Assembly: GCA_000158655.1 (NCBI GenBank) | Contig: EQ973339.1 | Location: 346,449 to 410,448, forward strand | DNA length: 64,000 nucleotides | Direction: 5' to 3' | Source of the DNA: [Clostridium] methylpentosum DSM 5476 | Lineage (GTDB): Bacteria; Bacillota; Clostridia; Oscillospirales; Ruminococcaceae | In this document: one piece after another, positions 53,431 to 62,126 of the stretch | Layout: every line of letters begins with the position of its first letter | How positions within the stretch are numbered: position 1 is the first letter of the stretch | Position numbers and translations under genes: made by a program | Notes under the pieces: model-generated | Database searches by the model: none | Seen by the model: only the letters and a program-made list of their open reading frames with translations | Told to the model about the DNA's origin: nothing

Positions 53431-54843
53431 TTAGTTGTTTTCGCTGTCGAGCTGCGCCCGGAAAATATGGCGCTTGAGCACCTTCCAATCAAAGGGGATG
53501 AGGGGATAGAGATAGCACCGGCCCGACATTGTTTTGTTTGCGACCAGCATGATAAAAATGAGAACCAGTCCAATGCTGTAGCCCCAGATGTTAAACGCCC
53601 CGGTCATGATCAACAAAAAGATGCGCATGAACTTGAGCGCGTAGCCGAGCTCAAAACCGGGCTGTGAGTAGTTTGCCAGGGTCACAAACGCCGTGTAGAG
53701 CAGGGCCTGGGAATTGAACCAGCCCGACTGCACCGCATAGTCTCCCACAATAATCGCACCGATGATGCTCAGTGAGGTAGTGAGGGTGTTCGGGGTGTTG
53801 AGAGAGGCGAGCTTCATGCCGTCGATTGCAATTTCGAGAATGAGCAGCTGGAGCAAAAGCGGCACCTTGATCTCGTCTGTGATTAGGATGAAGCTCAGCC
53901 AGTTCGGGAGTACCTCTGGAAACTGGGTGAGAAGAATCCAGGTTGGGGTGAGCAGCAGGGTGAGTATCATGATCACCATGCGGGTCAAACGCAGATAGGT
54001 CCCGGTTAGAGGGGGGAAATAGTAGTCATTGGCCTCCTCCATAATGTGGAAGATGGTGGAAGGGACGATTAGCACAGAGGGGGAGTTGTCCACCACAATT
54101 GCGATGTCCCCTTCGAGCAACTGGGCTGCTGTGGTGTCCGGGCGCTCGGTAAATTTGAACTTTGGAAAGGGATTGTACCATTTTTTGCGGATCAGCAGCT
54201 CGGAGACGCTCTCCTGATTCATCGTCAGGGCGGTCACCTTGGCCTCTTTGAGTTTGTTCGTCACCTTTTCGAGCAGTTTGGTGTCCACTCTGCCGTCAAT
54301 ATAACAGATCGCAATGTCGGTTTTTGAGTCGCTGCCCACAGAAATATGCTGGACGCAGAGGTCGGGTGTGCGAATTCTGCGCCGGATGAGGGCGGTATTG
54401 AGTACCAGCGTCTCGACAAATCCATCGCGGGAGCCGCGGAACACCTTGTCTTTGTCCGGCTCTGATGTGGAGCGCTGAGGATAGGTTCTGGCATCGATGA
54501 GCACCGCCTGGTCAAACCCGTCGACAAAGAGGGCAGACTGACCCGAGAGAATTGCAGTGATAATCGCGTCGGGATCGTGCAGGATCGCGACCTCGCCATA
54601 CGGCACTGCGGCTTTGGAAAAGGTGTGGGCGTCCTTCAATTGGTTCTCATCTTTGATTGCGTAGAATGAGGTGATGATTCTGCTCATAACCCCGTCCTTC
54701 GCAAAACCGTCCACAAAAAACAGGGCACAGGTCCTGTTGCAGATGGTCAGCGTCCGATAAACAATGTCAAAGTTTTTGTCGCAGTTGAGCCTGCCTTTAA
54801 ACTCATCGATATTCGTAAAAATATTTGTACTTATCGCCATCAT
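53431..54843 (-). CDS. GerA-family spore germination protein (SpoVAF-like)
   Basis: 470 residues. A cytoplasmic N-terminal domain of about 240 residues is followed by four or five membrane helices in the C-terminal half. The family block IVPSTIFHIMEEANDYYFPP, with GTYLRLTRMVIMILTLLLTP, is characteristic of GerAA/SpoVAF proteins. GerA proteins sense germinants in the spore inner membrane together with GerB and GerC; none is adjacent here, so a SpoVAF-like accessory role is more likely. It shows the organism belongs to a sporulating lineage. Confidence 0.9.
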   Translation of the reverse strand: MMAISTNIFTNIDEFKGRLNCDKNFDIVYRTLTICNRTCALFFVDGFAKDGVMSRIITSFYAIKDENQLKDAHTFSKAAVPYGEVAILHDPDAIITAILSGQSALFVDGFDQAVLIDARTYPQRSTSEPDKDKVFRGSRDGFVETLVLNTALIRRRIRTPDLCVQHISVGSDSKTDIAICYIDGRVDTKLLEKVTNKLKEAKVTALTMNQESVSELLIRKKWYNPFPKFKFTERPDTTAAQLLEGDIAIVVDNSPSVLIVPSTIFHIMEEANDYYFPPLTGTYLRLTRMVIMILTLLLTPTWILLTQFPEVLPNWLSFILITDEIKVPLLLQLLILEIAIDGMKLASLNTPNTLTTSLSIIGAIIVGDYAVQSGWFNSQALLYTAFVTLANYSQPGFELGYALKFMRIFLLIMTGAFNIWGYSIGLVLIFIMLVANKTMSGRCYLYPLIPFDWKVLKRHIFRAQLDSENN

Positions 54844-54922
54844 TGAGCCCTCGATTCTACAGAGTTTCAGATGACTATACTATTGACCACGAACAGGCAT
54901 TTTATACCGCCGGTTGACAAGA

Positions 54923-56413
54923 TTACTCGGTTTTCTTCAGACGTATGGACTGTTTTTCATAGTATTGCGCCATCGGGCGGTTGGACCACTCGTAATCCGG
55001 GTCGTCGGTCAGCCCCCCATAGAGCAGCAGCTCCGGAACAGAGGTATAGGGGGAAAACTCTGGATTCTGGTTAAAGGGATCGTTTAGGACAGCAAGCCGT
55101 TCGTTAAATTCCATTTGGTACTGTGCGGCCTGCCCCGAACTCAGGGAACGGATGGCGCTGAGCGAAGTCGGCGTCTCCACCGATAGGGAGAGCAGAAAGC
55201 AGGTTGCAGCGATGAGGGAGCAGACAGCTGGGTGCTGCCGACACCAATGCAGCGCCTTGCGAGGAAAGGTTGTACATCCCCTTGACGAAAGCTTTCTCTT
55301 GAGCCAGCCGCCGCAGTAAAAAAGGTTGAGAACTGTGAACCAGAGAAAGCTGTAGTAAATGATGTCGGTAATGCGCTGCTCGCCCTCTGTTCCCATCGCG
55401 TAGCAGGGGGGAGTGAACTGGGCGGAAAACAGGCAGAATGAGAGCAAAAGCACGACAAGGGGATAGCGAAATTGCAGATTGGACCGTTCAAAGACCAGCA
55501 GGAGCAGGGCAACGCAAACCAAGCAGATCAACACAGCGGGGCTCGCCCATTCCAAGAGGTAGTGGCCCGCATAACAAAAGGATTTTTGTATGGCCTCCAC
55601 TGGTCCGAGGCGGCCGGGATAGCAGGCGGCGCGCACTCCGTTGCCCGGGCTTACGGCACTCAGGACAAACGCAACGAGTAAACAGAAGAGAGAACAGATG
55701 GATATCAGCGTCAGGTTGCTGTTTTTTTGAATCAAACCATAGACGGCGGCAAGTCCCAGAATGAGCGAGCAGAGAAGTGCGGTGACGTAGTTCCCACCCC
55801 CGACCAGGAAACCCAAAAGACAGGAGCCGACGAGCACCGGAGCGCGCAATCTGCCACCCGGACGCCCTCCGCGCATCACCAAGCTCAAGAGGATGAGCGA
55901 GAGGGAATAGAAAAAGGTGTAGTAAATCGCCCCGTTCCACCAGTAGATCCCCTGCGCTGGGGAAGGCATAAACTGAACCGAACAAAAGAGAATTGGAAGG
56001 GATGCCAGCAGCAGAACCCGTTTGCTGCAGCGCAGCCAATGCACAAACAAGGCGTGGGAAAACAGCAGGTGACCGATGGTCAGCGAGCCGAGCAAAAACG
56101 GGGCGCACAGGGCGTATCCACCCTCCCCAAAGATCGCGGGCTGCAGGGTAAAGAGAAAGACAGCGGCAAACGATCCCTGCCACTGCTGATAGACCTGGGC
56201 AGTCGTGTCGACAGCTGCGGAAACCAACGAAAGCAGCGAGCCATTCTCCCGCCAGGCGCGGACCGTTGCCAGGCCGAAGACAAAGTCGTCGTTAGAGGGG
56301 TGATTAAAAAAGCTCAGGATCAGCAGCGGGATGTAGGAAAGGGCAATGCCTGCAACACAGACAACCGTCACCCTTGTGAGCAGCGGAATTTCTGATAAAC
56401 GATATCTTTTCAT
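54923..56413 (-). CDS. Multi-spanning membrane protein (DUF6056-like)
   Basis: 496 residues from ATG 56413, preceded by GAGGATG. About 11 or 12 membrane helices, with a large loop after the first containing NHPSNDDFVFGLATVRAW and a second loop PSPAQGIYWWNGAIYYTF. The topology and the Asp-Asp motif after helix 1 resemble GT-C-type or DUF6056 membrane proteins that act on lipid-linked sugars. No operon partner. Function is inferred only from topology. Confidence 0.6.
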   Translation of the reverse strand: MKRYRLSEIPLLTRVTVVCVAGIALSYIPLLILSFFNHPSNDDFVFGLATVRAWRENGSLLSLVSAAVDTTAQVYQQWQGSFAAVFLFTLQPAIFGEGGYALCAPFLLGSLTIGHLLFSHALFVHWLRCSKRVLLLASLPILFCSVQFMPSPAQGIYWWNGAIYYTFFYSLSLILLSLVMRGGRPGGRLRAPVLVGSCLLGFLVGGGNYVTALLCSLILGLAAVYGLIQKNSNLTLISICSLFCLLVAFVLSAVSPGNGVRAACYPGRLGPVEAIQKSFCYAGHYLLEWASPAVLICLVCVALLLLVFERSNLQFRYPLVVLLLSFCLFSAQFTPPCYAMGTEGEQRITDIIYYSFLWFTVLNLFYCGGWLKRKLSSRGCTTFPRKALHWCRQHPAVCSLIAATCFLLSLSVETPTSLSAIRSLSSGQAAQYQMEFNERLAVLNDPFNQNPEFSPYTSVPELLLYGGLTDDPDYEWSNRPMAQYYEKQSIRLKKTE

Positions 56414-56564
56414 TTTACACATCCTCTAATTGATAGGATGGTCTCAGTATAGCATCTGCATACCCGCAGATGTAAAAATACCGGCAATCTTAAATGGGAT
56501 CACATAAAATCTTTAGAAAAGACTGTATTTTGTAAGAAAATGCTTTCAAAGAAAAGCGCAAAAA

Positions 56565-56598
56565 AACCATCCCCCCAACAAGTGTTGAGCGGATGGTT
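56565..56598 (-). terminator. Terminator of lepB
   Basis: AACCATCC/GGATGGTT with an inner CAACA/TGTTG pair, 16 bases beyond the lepB stop and followed by a T-run on the minus strand. Confidence 0.85.
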
Positions 56599-56613
56599 CT
56601 ATCCTGCTTCTTT

Positions 56614-57174
56614 TTATTTGATAAGGCCGATTGAGGGGAAATATTTAAAGATCACCTTACCCATAATCTCGCTGCGGTCGACAAACTTGTTGTGCCAGTA
56701 GCGGGCGTCATAGGAGTCGTTGCGATTGTCCCCCATCATAAAATAGCTGTCCTCAGGAATTTCAAATGGGCCGAATTCCCCCACCATGGGTTCGGGCAGA
56801 TAGGGTTCCTCGAGTGGAGTGTCGTTGATGTACACCGTGCCATCCGCTATGCGGATCACCTCGCCCGGGAGGCCGATCACCCGTTTGACATACGGGTCGT
56901 CCGCTCCGTCCGGGGGCTCGAAAATCACGACGTCCCCCCGCTTGGGAGTGTCAAACAAATAGGCGAGCCGAAAGGCCACAATTCGGTCTTTTGGCATAAT
57001 GGTGTTTTCCATCGATCCGGTGGGCACAGTTGCGTTGACAATGACAAAGTTGCTGATGAGCAGCGTCACAATCACCGCAATTGCAATTGTCTTGAGCCAG
57101 CTCAGCAGTTCCCCAACTGAGTTGTTTTTTTCTTTGTCCACATTAATTTTTCCACTTTTATTAATGTCTGCCAT
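56614..57174 (-). CDS. lepB: Signal peptidase I
   Basis: 186 residues from ATG 57174 (AAGGAGATCGGAC upstream; the longer frame to 57246 has no site). One N-terminal membrane helix (about 28-48) is followed by the catalytic Ser in PTGSMENTI, the catalytic Lys in DPYVKRVIGLPGE and the box GDNRNDSYDARYW. It removes signal peptides from exported proteins on the outer face of the membrane. Confidence 0.96.
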   Translation of the reverse strand: MADINKSGKINVDKEKNNSVGELLSWLKTIAIAVIVTLLISNFVIVNATVPTGSMENTIMPKDRIVAFRLAYLFDTPKRGDVVIFEPPDGADDPYVKRVIGLPGEVIRIADGTVYINDTPLEEPYLPEPMVGEFGPFEIPEDSYFMMGDNRNDSYDARYWHNKFVDRSEIMGKVIFKYFPSIGLIK

Positions 57175-57357
57175 GTCCGATCTCCTTTTGAACAGGTTTG
57201 AGGTCATTCTCTGAAAAGTCCCGATCAGGGGCTTTTGCACTGTCAAGTGAAGCGGCGTGTTGCTTGCCGCGGCCGCCTCGCCGCAGACCTGCCCGCCAAA
57301 AGGCCGGCTTTGATCAGGTTTTTACGGATTGCTGTGACGAAGAATTGGCGTATTTTC

Positions 57358-57386
57358 ACTATATCACTTCGTCCGTCAAGTGTCAA
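57358..57386 (-). promoter_or_regulatory. Promoter of lepB
   Basis: Minus strand TTGACA (57386-57381), 17-base spacer, TATAGT (57363-57358), 184 bases before the lepB ATG. The leader between them and the stretch 57390-57637 show no gene. Confidence 0.8.
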
Positions 57387-57637
57387 CGGTTGAGTTGTGA
57401 ATAAATCGCAAAAAGTATGGGGGAAAGCGGGGCGGTACAGACAGTTTGTCGCGCACAGAGTGGCCGTGCTGTCGATGTCTTTTTTGCATTTAACCAAAGC
57501 GAGAGCAAAAAGGAAGCGTTGGAATCCGTGTGATTTCCGAAAGTTAGCAGCGGATTTACTCAGCGAAAACCACCACTTTTCTGCAGCCGGAACGGCTGAG
57601 ACAAACGACCTGCTGGATGGTTTCCCTCCATACTGGC

Positions 57638-57675
57638 AAAAGCCCGTCCAGCCGGAGAGGCGGGACGGGGCTTTT
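57638..57675 (-). terminator. Terminator of the BlaRI-linked ORF
   Basis: AAAAGCCCGTCC pairs with GGACGGGGCTTTT with one bulged G, directly before the 57682 stop on the minus strand. Confidence 0.75.
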
Positions 57676-57681
57676 CAAGTC

Positions 57682-58194
57682 TCAGCTTATTTCATAACGG
57701 CGTTTGACCAGCGGCATGGTGCTTTCCCCAATCCGGTAGTATTGGATGTCCAGCTCTGATTTGCGGGCGTATTCTTCGACCTCATACTCCATTACAGCAG
57801 ATGGGTCGCCATCTGAGTCAGCGTCTGCGCAGTTGTGAAGGAGAATCTCTGAAAGGTTTTCATCCCCGCCGCTGCACAGCCGCACGATGGCGTCTCGCCA
57901 GTTTTCTCCCTGCTGTGGGCCCTCGACTGAGAGCAACTCCAGACTGCCCTCTTTGTTATCTTGTGCGATGAGCTTGAGGGAGACGAATCCGCCGTCCTCC
58001 TGGTCGAGCATGTTGCCGCGCAGGCGAAACCGTCCGACATACGCCACTGCGTAGATCTTATCGTATGAGAGAGAGGCGTTCCATCCTAAGGAATGCGCCA
58101 GAGTGACAGTGGAGGGATCCCCGTCGTCGTAGAGTGCAGTGATGGTCTGATAGAGCAGGTCTTCAGCGGGGTTATTGGTATAGCGGCGGAACAC
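57682..58194 (-). CDS. Hypothetical protein, possibly the severed C terminus of BlaR1
   Basis: 170 residues from GTG 58194. Upstream, the same frame is open for 11 more codons (DTEEVAQNALS) up to the UAG that ends blaR1, so blaR1 and this ORF form one frame broken by a single UAG. No membrane helix or signal peptide, which fits an extracellular sensor end of the preceding protein better than an independent gene. A GGAGGAGG stretch lies 19-26 bases before the GTG, so independent translation cannot be excluded. Confidence 0.5.
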   Translation of the reverse strand: MFRRYTNNPAEDLLYQTITALYDDGDPSTVTLAHSLGWNASLSYDKIYAVAYVGRFRLRGNMLDQEDGGFVSLKLIAQDNKEGSLELLSVEGPQQGENWRDAIVRLCSGGDENLSEILLHNCADADSDGDPSAVMEYEVEEYARKSELDIQYYRIGESTMPLVKRRYEIS

Positions 58195-58227
58195 GGACAG
58201 CGCGTTTTGCGCGACCTCCTCCGTATC

Positions 58228-59700
58228 CTAGGGCTGTATTTCGGTGGGTGAGAGCAGTGTTCGGGAGACTAATCCGAAAAAGTCCTGGTCGTTTGCCAGT
58301 TCCCGGACATCCCGCCCGAACGCCTGCTCAACAGTCTCGCGAGTATAAGAAAAAGGGTAGACATAGGTACTGTTGCGCAGCTCGACGGTAATCCTGTCTG
58401 CATTGCCAATCAGGCTGAACAGCACAATGGCGTTGTTGTAACAAGCGCGGTCAAATGCGGCGATTGCCTGCTGGGTGAGGTCCTGTTCAGTGGAGTAGTG
58501 AATTGTGAACCCATAGGGCTGTTCCTTTGTCTGAAGGGAAACCGAATCTCTTACCGCACCGCCCGGAAGGGGGAGCAGGTCCACGGCGTGCACCACTTTG
58601 GAATTGTCCCCCACATAGTCTGTTTTGCACTCGAGCAGCTTCTGCCATTGCACGTTGGAGGCGTGGTAGGTCGTGTTGTTCGACGGCGGGATGAGGCCGT
58701 CGGCGGCGGATGAGTGGTTCACCCCACAGCTGACAAAAACCCCCGATGCCACGGTACAGGCGATGAGCAGCAACAGCCCCCCCCTCCCCTTGCGCTTAGA
58801 CGCGGTGTCAAAAATGGTCTGAAAGCGCAGTTTGAGCGCCTTTTTTGGACTCTGGAACCGGACGGACAGCCTGGGCCCGCTTCCGCCGCCTGCCGCAGCG
58901 AGGATGGCTCTGCTGTACTGTCCGCGCAGCTCTGCATCCGTTCCCTGAACCACCTCTGCGTCGCAGGCGAGTTCGATGTCGCGCTGCGCCCAGCGGACCA
59001 TCAGGTGAACAAATGGGTTGAACCAGTGCACCGCGCAGGCGGCGGTGAGCAGCAGCTTGAGCAGGAGGTGGCCCCGCCGGATGTGCACCAGCTCATGCCG
59101 GAGCATGAGGGGGAGCTGTTCGCGGTTGCAGCCAGTGTTGGGCAGCAGCACAACTGGCCGGAACAGCCCATAGGCCATTGGACTGGTGAGAAAAGGACAA
59201 TACTTGAGCGCAACCTGTCGACGGATGCCGGTCTGTGTGACCAGTTCCTCAAACCGCGACAGAATCTCCGGATCGTCGACAGGGGAGGCAGAGCGGCGCA
59301 GCGCTCGGCGGAAACGGAGCATCCCCCACAGGTGATAGAGGGCATACACCAAAAATCCGGTGCACCACACGATGATGACAATGGAAATCCAGGAAAAATG
59401 CCGCAGGATCCCCGAGGAATCCCAGATTTCCGATTCGAGGTTGGGCAGGACATGGGCTCCAAAAGCAAAGGTGGTGTTGGAATAGACGGTAGGAGGGGTC
59501 TCCTCGATCTGGGGAAAGAAAAACACAAATTCGCGGTACAACGGGATGAGCAGCCGCACCGCGAGCACGGTCCACGCCGTGCAGAGCCACTTTGGGCTGT
59601 AGCGCCTGCGCAGGACGGGGGAGAGGAAATAGAGCGCCAGAATCAGCGGCGATGTGAGTAGTGTAATCCGGATGAGCCCTGTCAGCAGCAGAGTGACCAT
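58228..59700 (-). CDS. blaR1: BlaR1/MecR1-family M56 sensor peptidase with DUF4825-like end
   Basis: 490 residues from ATG 59700, overlapping the blaI stop. Membrane helices near 5-25, 35-55, 95-120 and after 300 frame a cytoplasmic M56 metallopeptidase domain with HELVH near residue 200. The C-terminal extracellular part begins with LECKTDYVGDNSKVVHAVDL, a DUF4825-like pattern, not a penicillin-binding domain. It probably senses an envelope signal and inactivates BlaI. An in-frame UAG ends it and 11 open codons lead into the next ORF. Confidence 0.88.
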   Translation of the reverse strand: MVTLLLTGLIRITLLTSPLILALYFLSPVLRRRYSPKWLCTAWTVLAVRLLIPLYREFVFFFPQIEETPPTVYSNTTFAFGAHVLPNLESEIWDSSGILRHFSWISIVIIVWCTGFLVYALYHLWGMLRFRRALRRSASPVDDPEILSRFEELVTQTGIRRQVALKYCPFLTSPMAYGLFRPVVLLPNTGCNREQLPLMLRHELVHIRRGHLLLKLLLTAACAVHWFNPFVHLMVRWAQRDIELACDAEVVQGTDAELRGQYSRAILAAAGGGSGPRLSVRFQSPKKALKLRFQTIFDTASKRKGRGGLLLLIACTVASGVFVSCGVNHSSAADGLIPPSNNTTYHASNVQWQKLLECKTDYVGDNSKVVHAVDLLPLPGGAVRDSVSLQTKEQPYGFTIHYSTEQDLTQQAIAAFDRACYNNAIVLFSLIGNADRITVELRNSTYVYPFSYTRETVEQAFGRDVRELANDQDFFGLVSRTLLSPTEIQP

Positions 59701-60089
59701 CACGTCCCCTCCTTTGTTTTTTGAGCGATAAACGCGGCGAGTTCCTCCAAATCCTGGTCTGAGATCGCCTTGCTGTCGTAGAGCGAGGCGACGAGTCGGG
59801 AGACAGAGCCGTGGTTGAGCCGTTTCAGAAAAGCTTTGTTTTCGGCGGCGAGGTAGGCGTCCTCCTGCACCAGCGGCTCGTAGTAGCGGCATTTTCCCCG
59901 CTTTTCGGAACGCAGGAACCCGCGGGCGATCAGCCGGTTGAGCAACGTTTGCAGGGCAGACACATTCCAGGGGCGCTCGCGGTCGAGCACTGCTTTGAGA
60001 TTTGAGGTGGAAATCGGGGTGTTGCTTTGCCAGATCGCTTTCATGACCTCGAGTTCAGCGTCGGGCAGGCGGTGGGAAGAACGGCTCAT
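59700..60089 (-). CDS. blaI: BlaI/MecI-family repressor
   Basis: 129 residues. N-terminal winged helix with LPDAELEVMKAIWQSNTPIS and WNVSALQTLLNRLIARGFLR, then a dimerisation tail. It represses its own operon by binding TACA-TGTA dyads, and cleavage linked to BlaR1 signalling relieves repression. The stop overlaps the blaR1 start. Confidence 0.95.
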   Translation of the reverse strand: MSRSSHRLPDAELEVMKAIWQSNTPISTSNLKAVLDRERPWNVSALQTLLNRLIARGFLRSEKRGKCRYYEPLVQEDAYLAAENKAFLKRLNHGSVSRLVASLYDSKAISDQDLEELAAFIAQKTKEGT

Positions 60090-60096
60090 AAAATCA

Positions 60097-60140
60097 TCTC
60101 CTACAATTGTATGTTAATTACATCATACAATTGTAGGAGA
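60097..60140 (-). promoter_or_regulatory. BlaI operator: two perfect 17-bp inverted repeats
   Basis: TCTCCTACAATTGTATG at 60097-60113 is the exact complement of 60124-60140, with a 10-base spacer. Each arm holds TACAATTGTA, itself a palindrome of the TACA/TGTA type bound by BlaI/MecI. It lies 8-51 bases before the blaI start and must overlap the promoter or ribosome-binding region. Confidence 0.85.
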
Positions 60141-60398
60141 TAAAAGTCAAGGGGTTTGCAAGATTTTTTCAATTTGAAATACCAAAGGGCAGATAAAGCC
60201 AACAGACACAAACACCGGCAAATGTCCTGTCCGTGAAAGATCAGTCGGCGTAACCTCCAGCAAAGGCTGAAATCAAAACGCAGAGTGCGCGGGAAATTAC
60301 ACAGCGACTCCCGGGAAGGATACGAGAATAAACGGCGGACGATTGCCGCCGCTGGCCCTGACCTGTTTCCTCCAAATGCAGAAAACCAGCCGGATGCC
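60141..60398. other. Gene-free interval upstream of the BlaI operator
   Basis: About 260 bases without a supported gene on either strand. Nothing recognisable. Confidence 0.4.
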
Positions 60399-60438
60399 AA
60401 AAGAGGGCCCGGCGCGCAACCCGCCGAACCCTCTTTTT
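60399..60438. terminator. Terminator downstream of uppP
   Basis: AAAAGAGGG/CCCTCTTTT with inner GGC/GCC pairs. T- and A-runs on both sides allow either direction. It is 220 bases beyond uppP; the intervening bases hold no gene I can support. Confidence 0.65.
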
Positions 60439-60661
60439 ATAATTTTCTCGGAAAGAAACCACCATCAATGTCGTGAGAATGAAAAGCATGCGTTGGGAGC
60501 AAATGACAAGAATCGTTTGGCTCAGAGTAAAAGTCGATCTAAAGATCACTGCATGGGGCGTGATGCAAAGGAGCGGGTTTTTGAGGCGTGTCGGCGTGAA
60601 GTCCTTCTCAAACTGGTGGCTTTCATTCATCTTTGCAGCACAACATTTCATCGCTGAGCGC

Positions 60662-61495
60662 TTACCGGAGGACAAAGAGGAACACGATGAGCACCACCAC
60701 GCCGAGCGCGATCCGGTACCAGCCGAACGGTTTGAAATCGTGCTTTTGGATAAAGCTCATCAGGAACTTGATCGCAACTACCGAGACGAGGTAAGCGACC
60801 ACTGTGCCTACGATCAGCACAGCCCATTCGCCCCCTGAAAAACCGGTGTCGTTGGCGAGGAAGAACTTGAGCAGCTTGTAGCCGCTCGCGCCGAACATCG
60901 CAGGAATCGCGAGGAAAAAGGAGAATTCCGCCGAAACCACCCGGGAGGCGCCGAGGAACACCGCGCCGAGGATCGTCGCGCCCGAGCGGGAGGTGCCGGG
61001 AATCGTCGCGAGCACCTGGAACAGCCCGATGCAGAACGCCATCTTGAGGCTGAGTTCGCCAAAGCTGTTCACCGTCGGCTTTTTGTGCCGATTTTCCAGC
61101 ATGATGAACAGGATGCCGTAGATGATGAGGGTGGCGGCAATGGTGATCGGACCGTAGAGCTTTTCGGTGATAAAATCATCGAGCGGCAGCCCAATGATCA
61201 CCAGCGGAATGCTCGCGACAGCCACCTTGCCCCAGAGCGACCAGGTGCCTTTTTTTTCGGCCGGTGACTTTTTGGGGGAGAAGGGGTTTAATTTGTGGAA
61301 ATACAGCGTGACCACCGCGAGGATTGAGCCGAACTGGATGACGACGATAAACAGGTCCATAAACGCCTTGGAGACGTTGAGGTGGATCAGCTCGTCGGCG
61401 AGCAGCATGTGGCCGGTGCTCGAGATCGGGAGCCACTCGGTGATGCCCTGGATGATGCCGAAGAGTATCGCCTTTAGGATTTCTAAAATATCCAT
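60662..61495 (-). CDS. uppP: Undecaprenyl-diphosphate phosphatase (BacA type)
   Basis: 277 residues, about eight membrane helices. The N-terminal motif GIIQGITEWLPISSTGHMLL holds the catalytic Glu and Ser, and PGTSRSGATI forms the second conserved loop. It dephosphorylates undecaprenyl diphosphate to recycle the carrier for peptidoglycan precursors and can confer bacitracin tolerance. Single gene with AGAGAGGTT before the ATG. Confidence 0.97.
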   Translation of the reverse strand: MDILEILKAILFGIIQGITEWLPISSTGHMLLADELIHLNVSKAFMDLFIVVIQFGSILAVVTLYFHKLNPFSPKKSPAEKKGTWSLWGKVAVASIPLVIIGLPLDDFITEKLYGPITIAATLIIYGILFIMLENRHKKPTVNSFGELSLKMAFCIGLFQVLATIPGTSRSGATILGAVFLGASRVVSAEFSFFLAIPAMFGASGYKLLKFFLANDTGFSGGEWAVLIVGTVVAYLVSVVAIKFLMSFIQKHDFKPFGWYRIALGVVVLIVFLFVLR

Positions 61496-61758
61496 GGGAA
61501 AACCTCTCTTTTTAATTCAGTATAGTCTCTATTGTACCATATTAGAACCCACCAGCATGTGAACAGGGTTTGAACGTCTGCTAAGAATATTGTCATTTGA
61601 AAATGCTATAATGAATTTTTTACTACCTTGACCAACAACTGTTGGTATTTTATTTCTGTAACACTGCTATAATTGCTCTACAGATCAAAGTAGCTCTTCT
61701 AAAATCTACATTGCTTATCAGATACAAAAGATGTAAATCATGTGAAAGGAAAACCAAA

Positions 61759-62034
61759 ATGAATCAGGTGGATTGTTGGAACCGATTTTTAGACAATCTC
61801 TTCGCGGGAGGGGTGGAGCGCTACCACTGCACTCAGGAGTATGCCTATCGTCATCGGCGGGAGAAACAGCTCAGCCAGATCATGCGAGATAACCTAACCG
61901 AAGATGAAAAGCAGTGCATGGACGAAATCCTTCTCGAACTCGGAGAACACACAAAACGGGATGCAGAGCTGATTTATCGCCAGGGGTTCCAAGATTGTGT
62001 CTGGATACTCAGACAGCTTGGAATATTGGCATAA
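61759..62034 (+). CDS. Small hypothetical protein
   Basis: 91 residues from ATG 61759 (GAAAGGA upstream). Helical, with NLTEDEKQCMDEILLELGEH and a C-terminal YRQGFQDCVWILRQLG, the size and shape of small Clostridia proteins such as DUF6809. No motif for function. Divergent from uppP. Confidence 0.7.
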   Translation: MNQVDCWNRFLDNLFAGGVERYHCTQEYAYRHRREKQLSQIMRDNLTEDEKQCMDEILLELGEHTKRDAELIYRQGFQDCVWILRQLGILA

Positions 62035-62062
62035 GCTCAGGATTTTATCAATATTAAACGAG

Positions 62063-62097
62063 AAAAGCACACGAATCTCTTGGTTCGTGTGCTTTTT
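62063..62097. terminator. Bidirectional terminator
   Basis: AAAAGCACACGAA/TTCGTGTGCTTTT with an eight-base loop lies between the convergent 61759 gene and asnB and can end both. Confidence 0.9.
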
Positions 62098-62126
62098 CCC
62101 CTTTATCCCGTTTTATCCTTCAGGCT

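Noticed and set aside
58714..59661. 315-codon plus-strand open frame
   Set aside because: Antisense of blaR1; the HELVH motif and helices lie on the minus strand.
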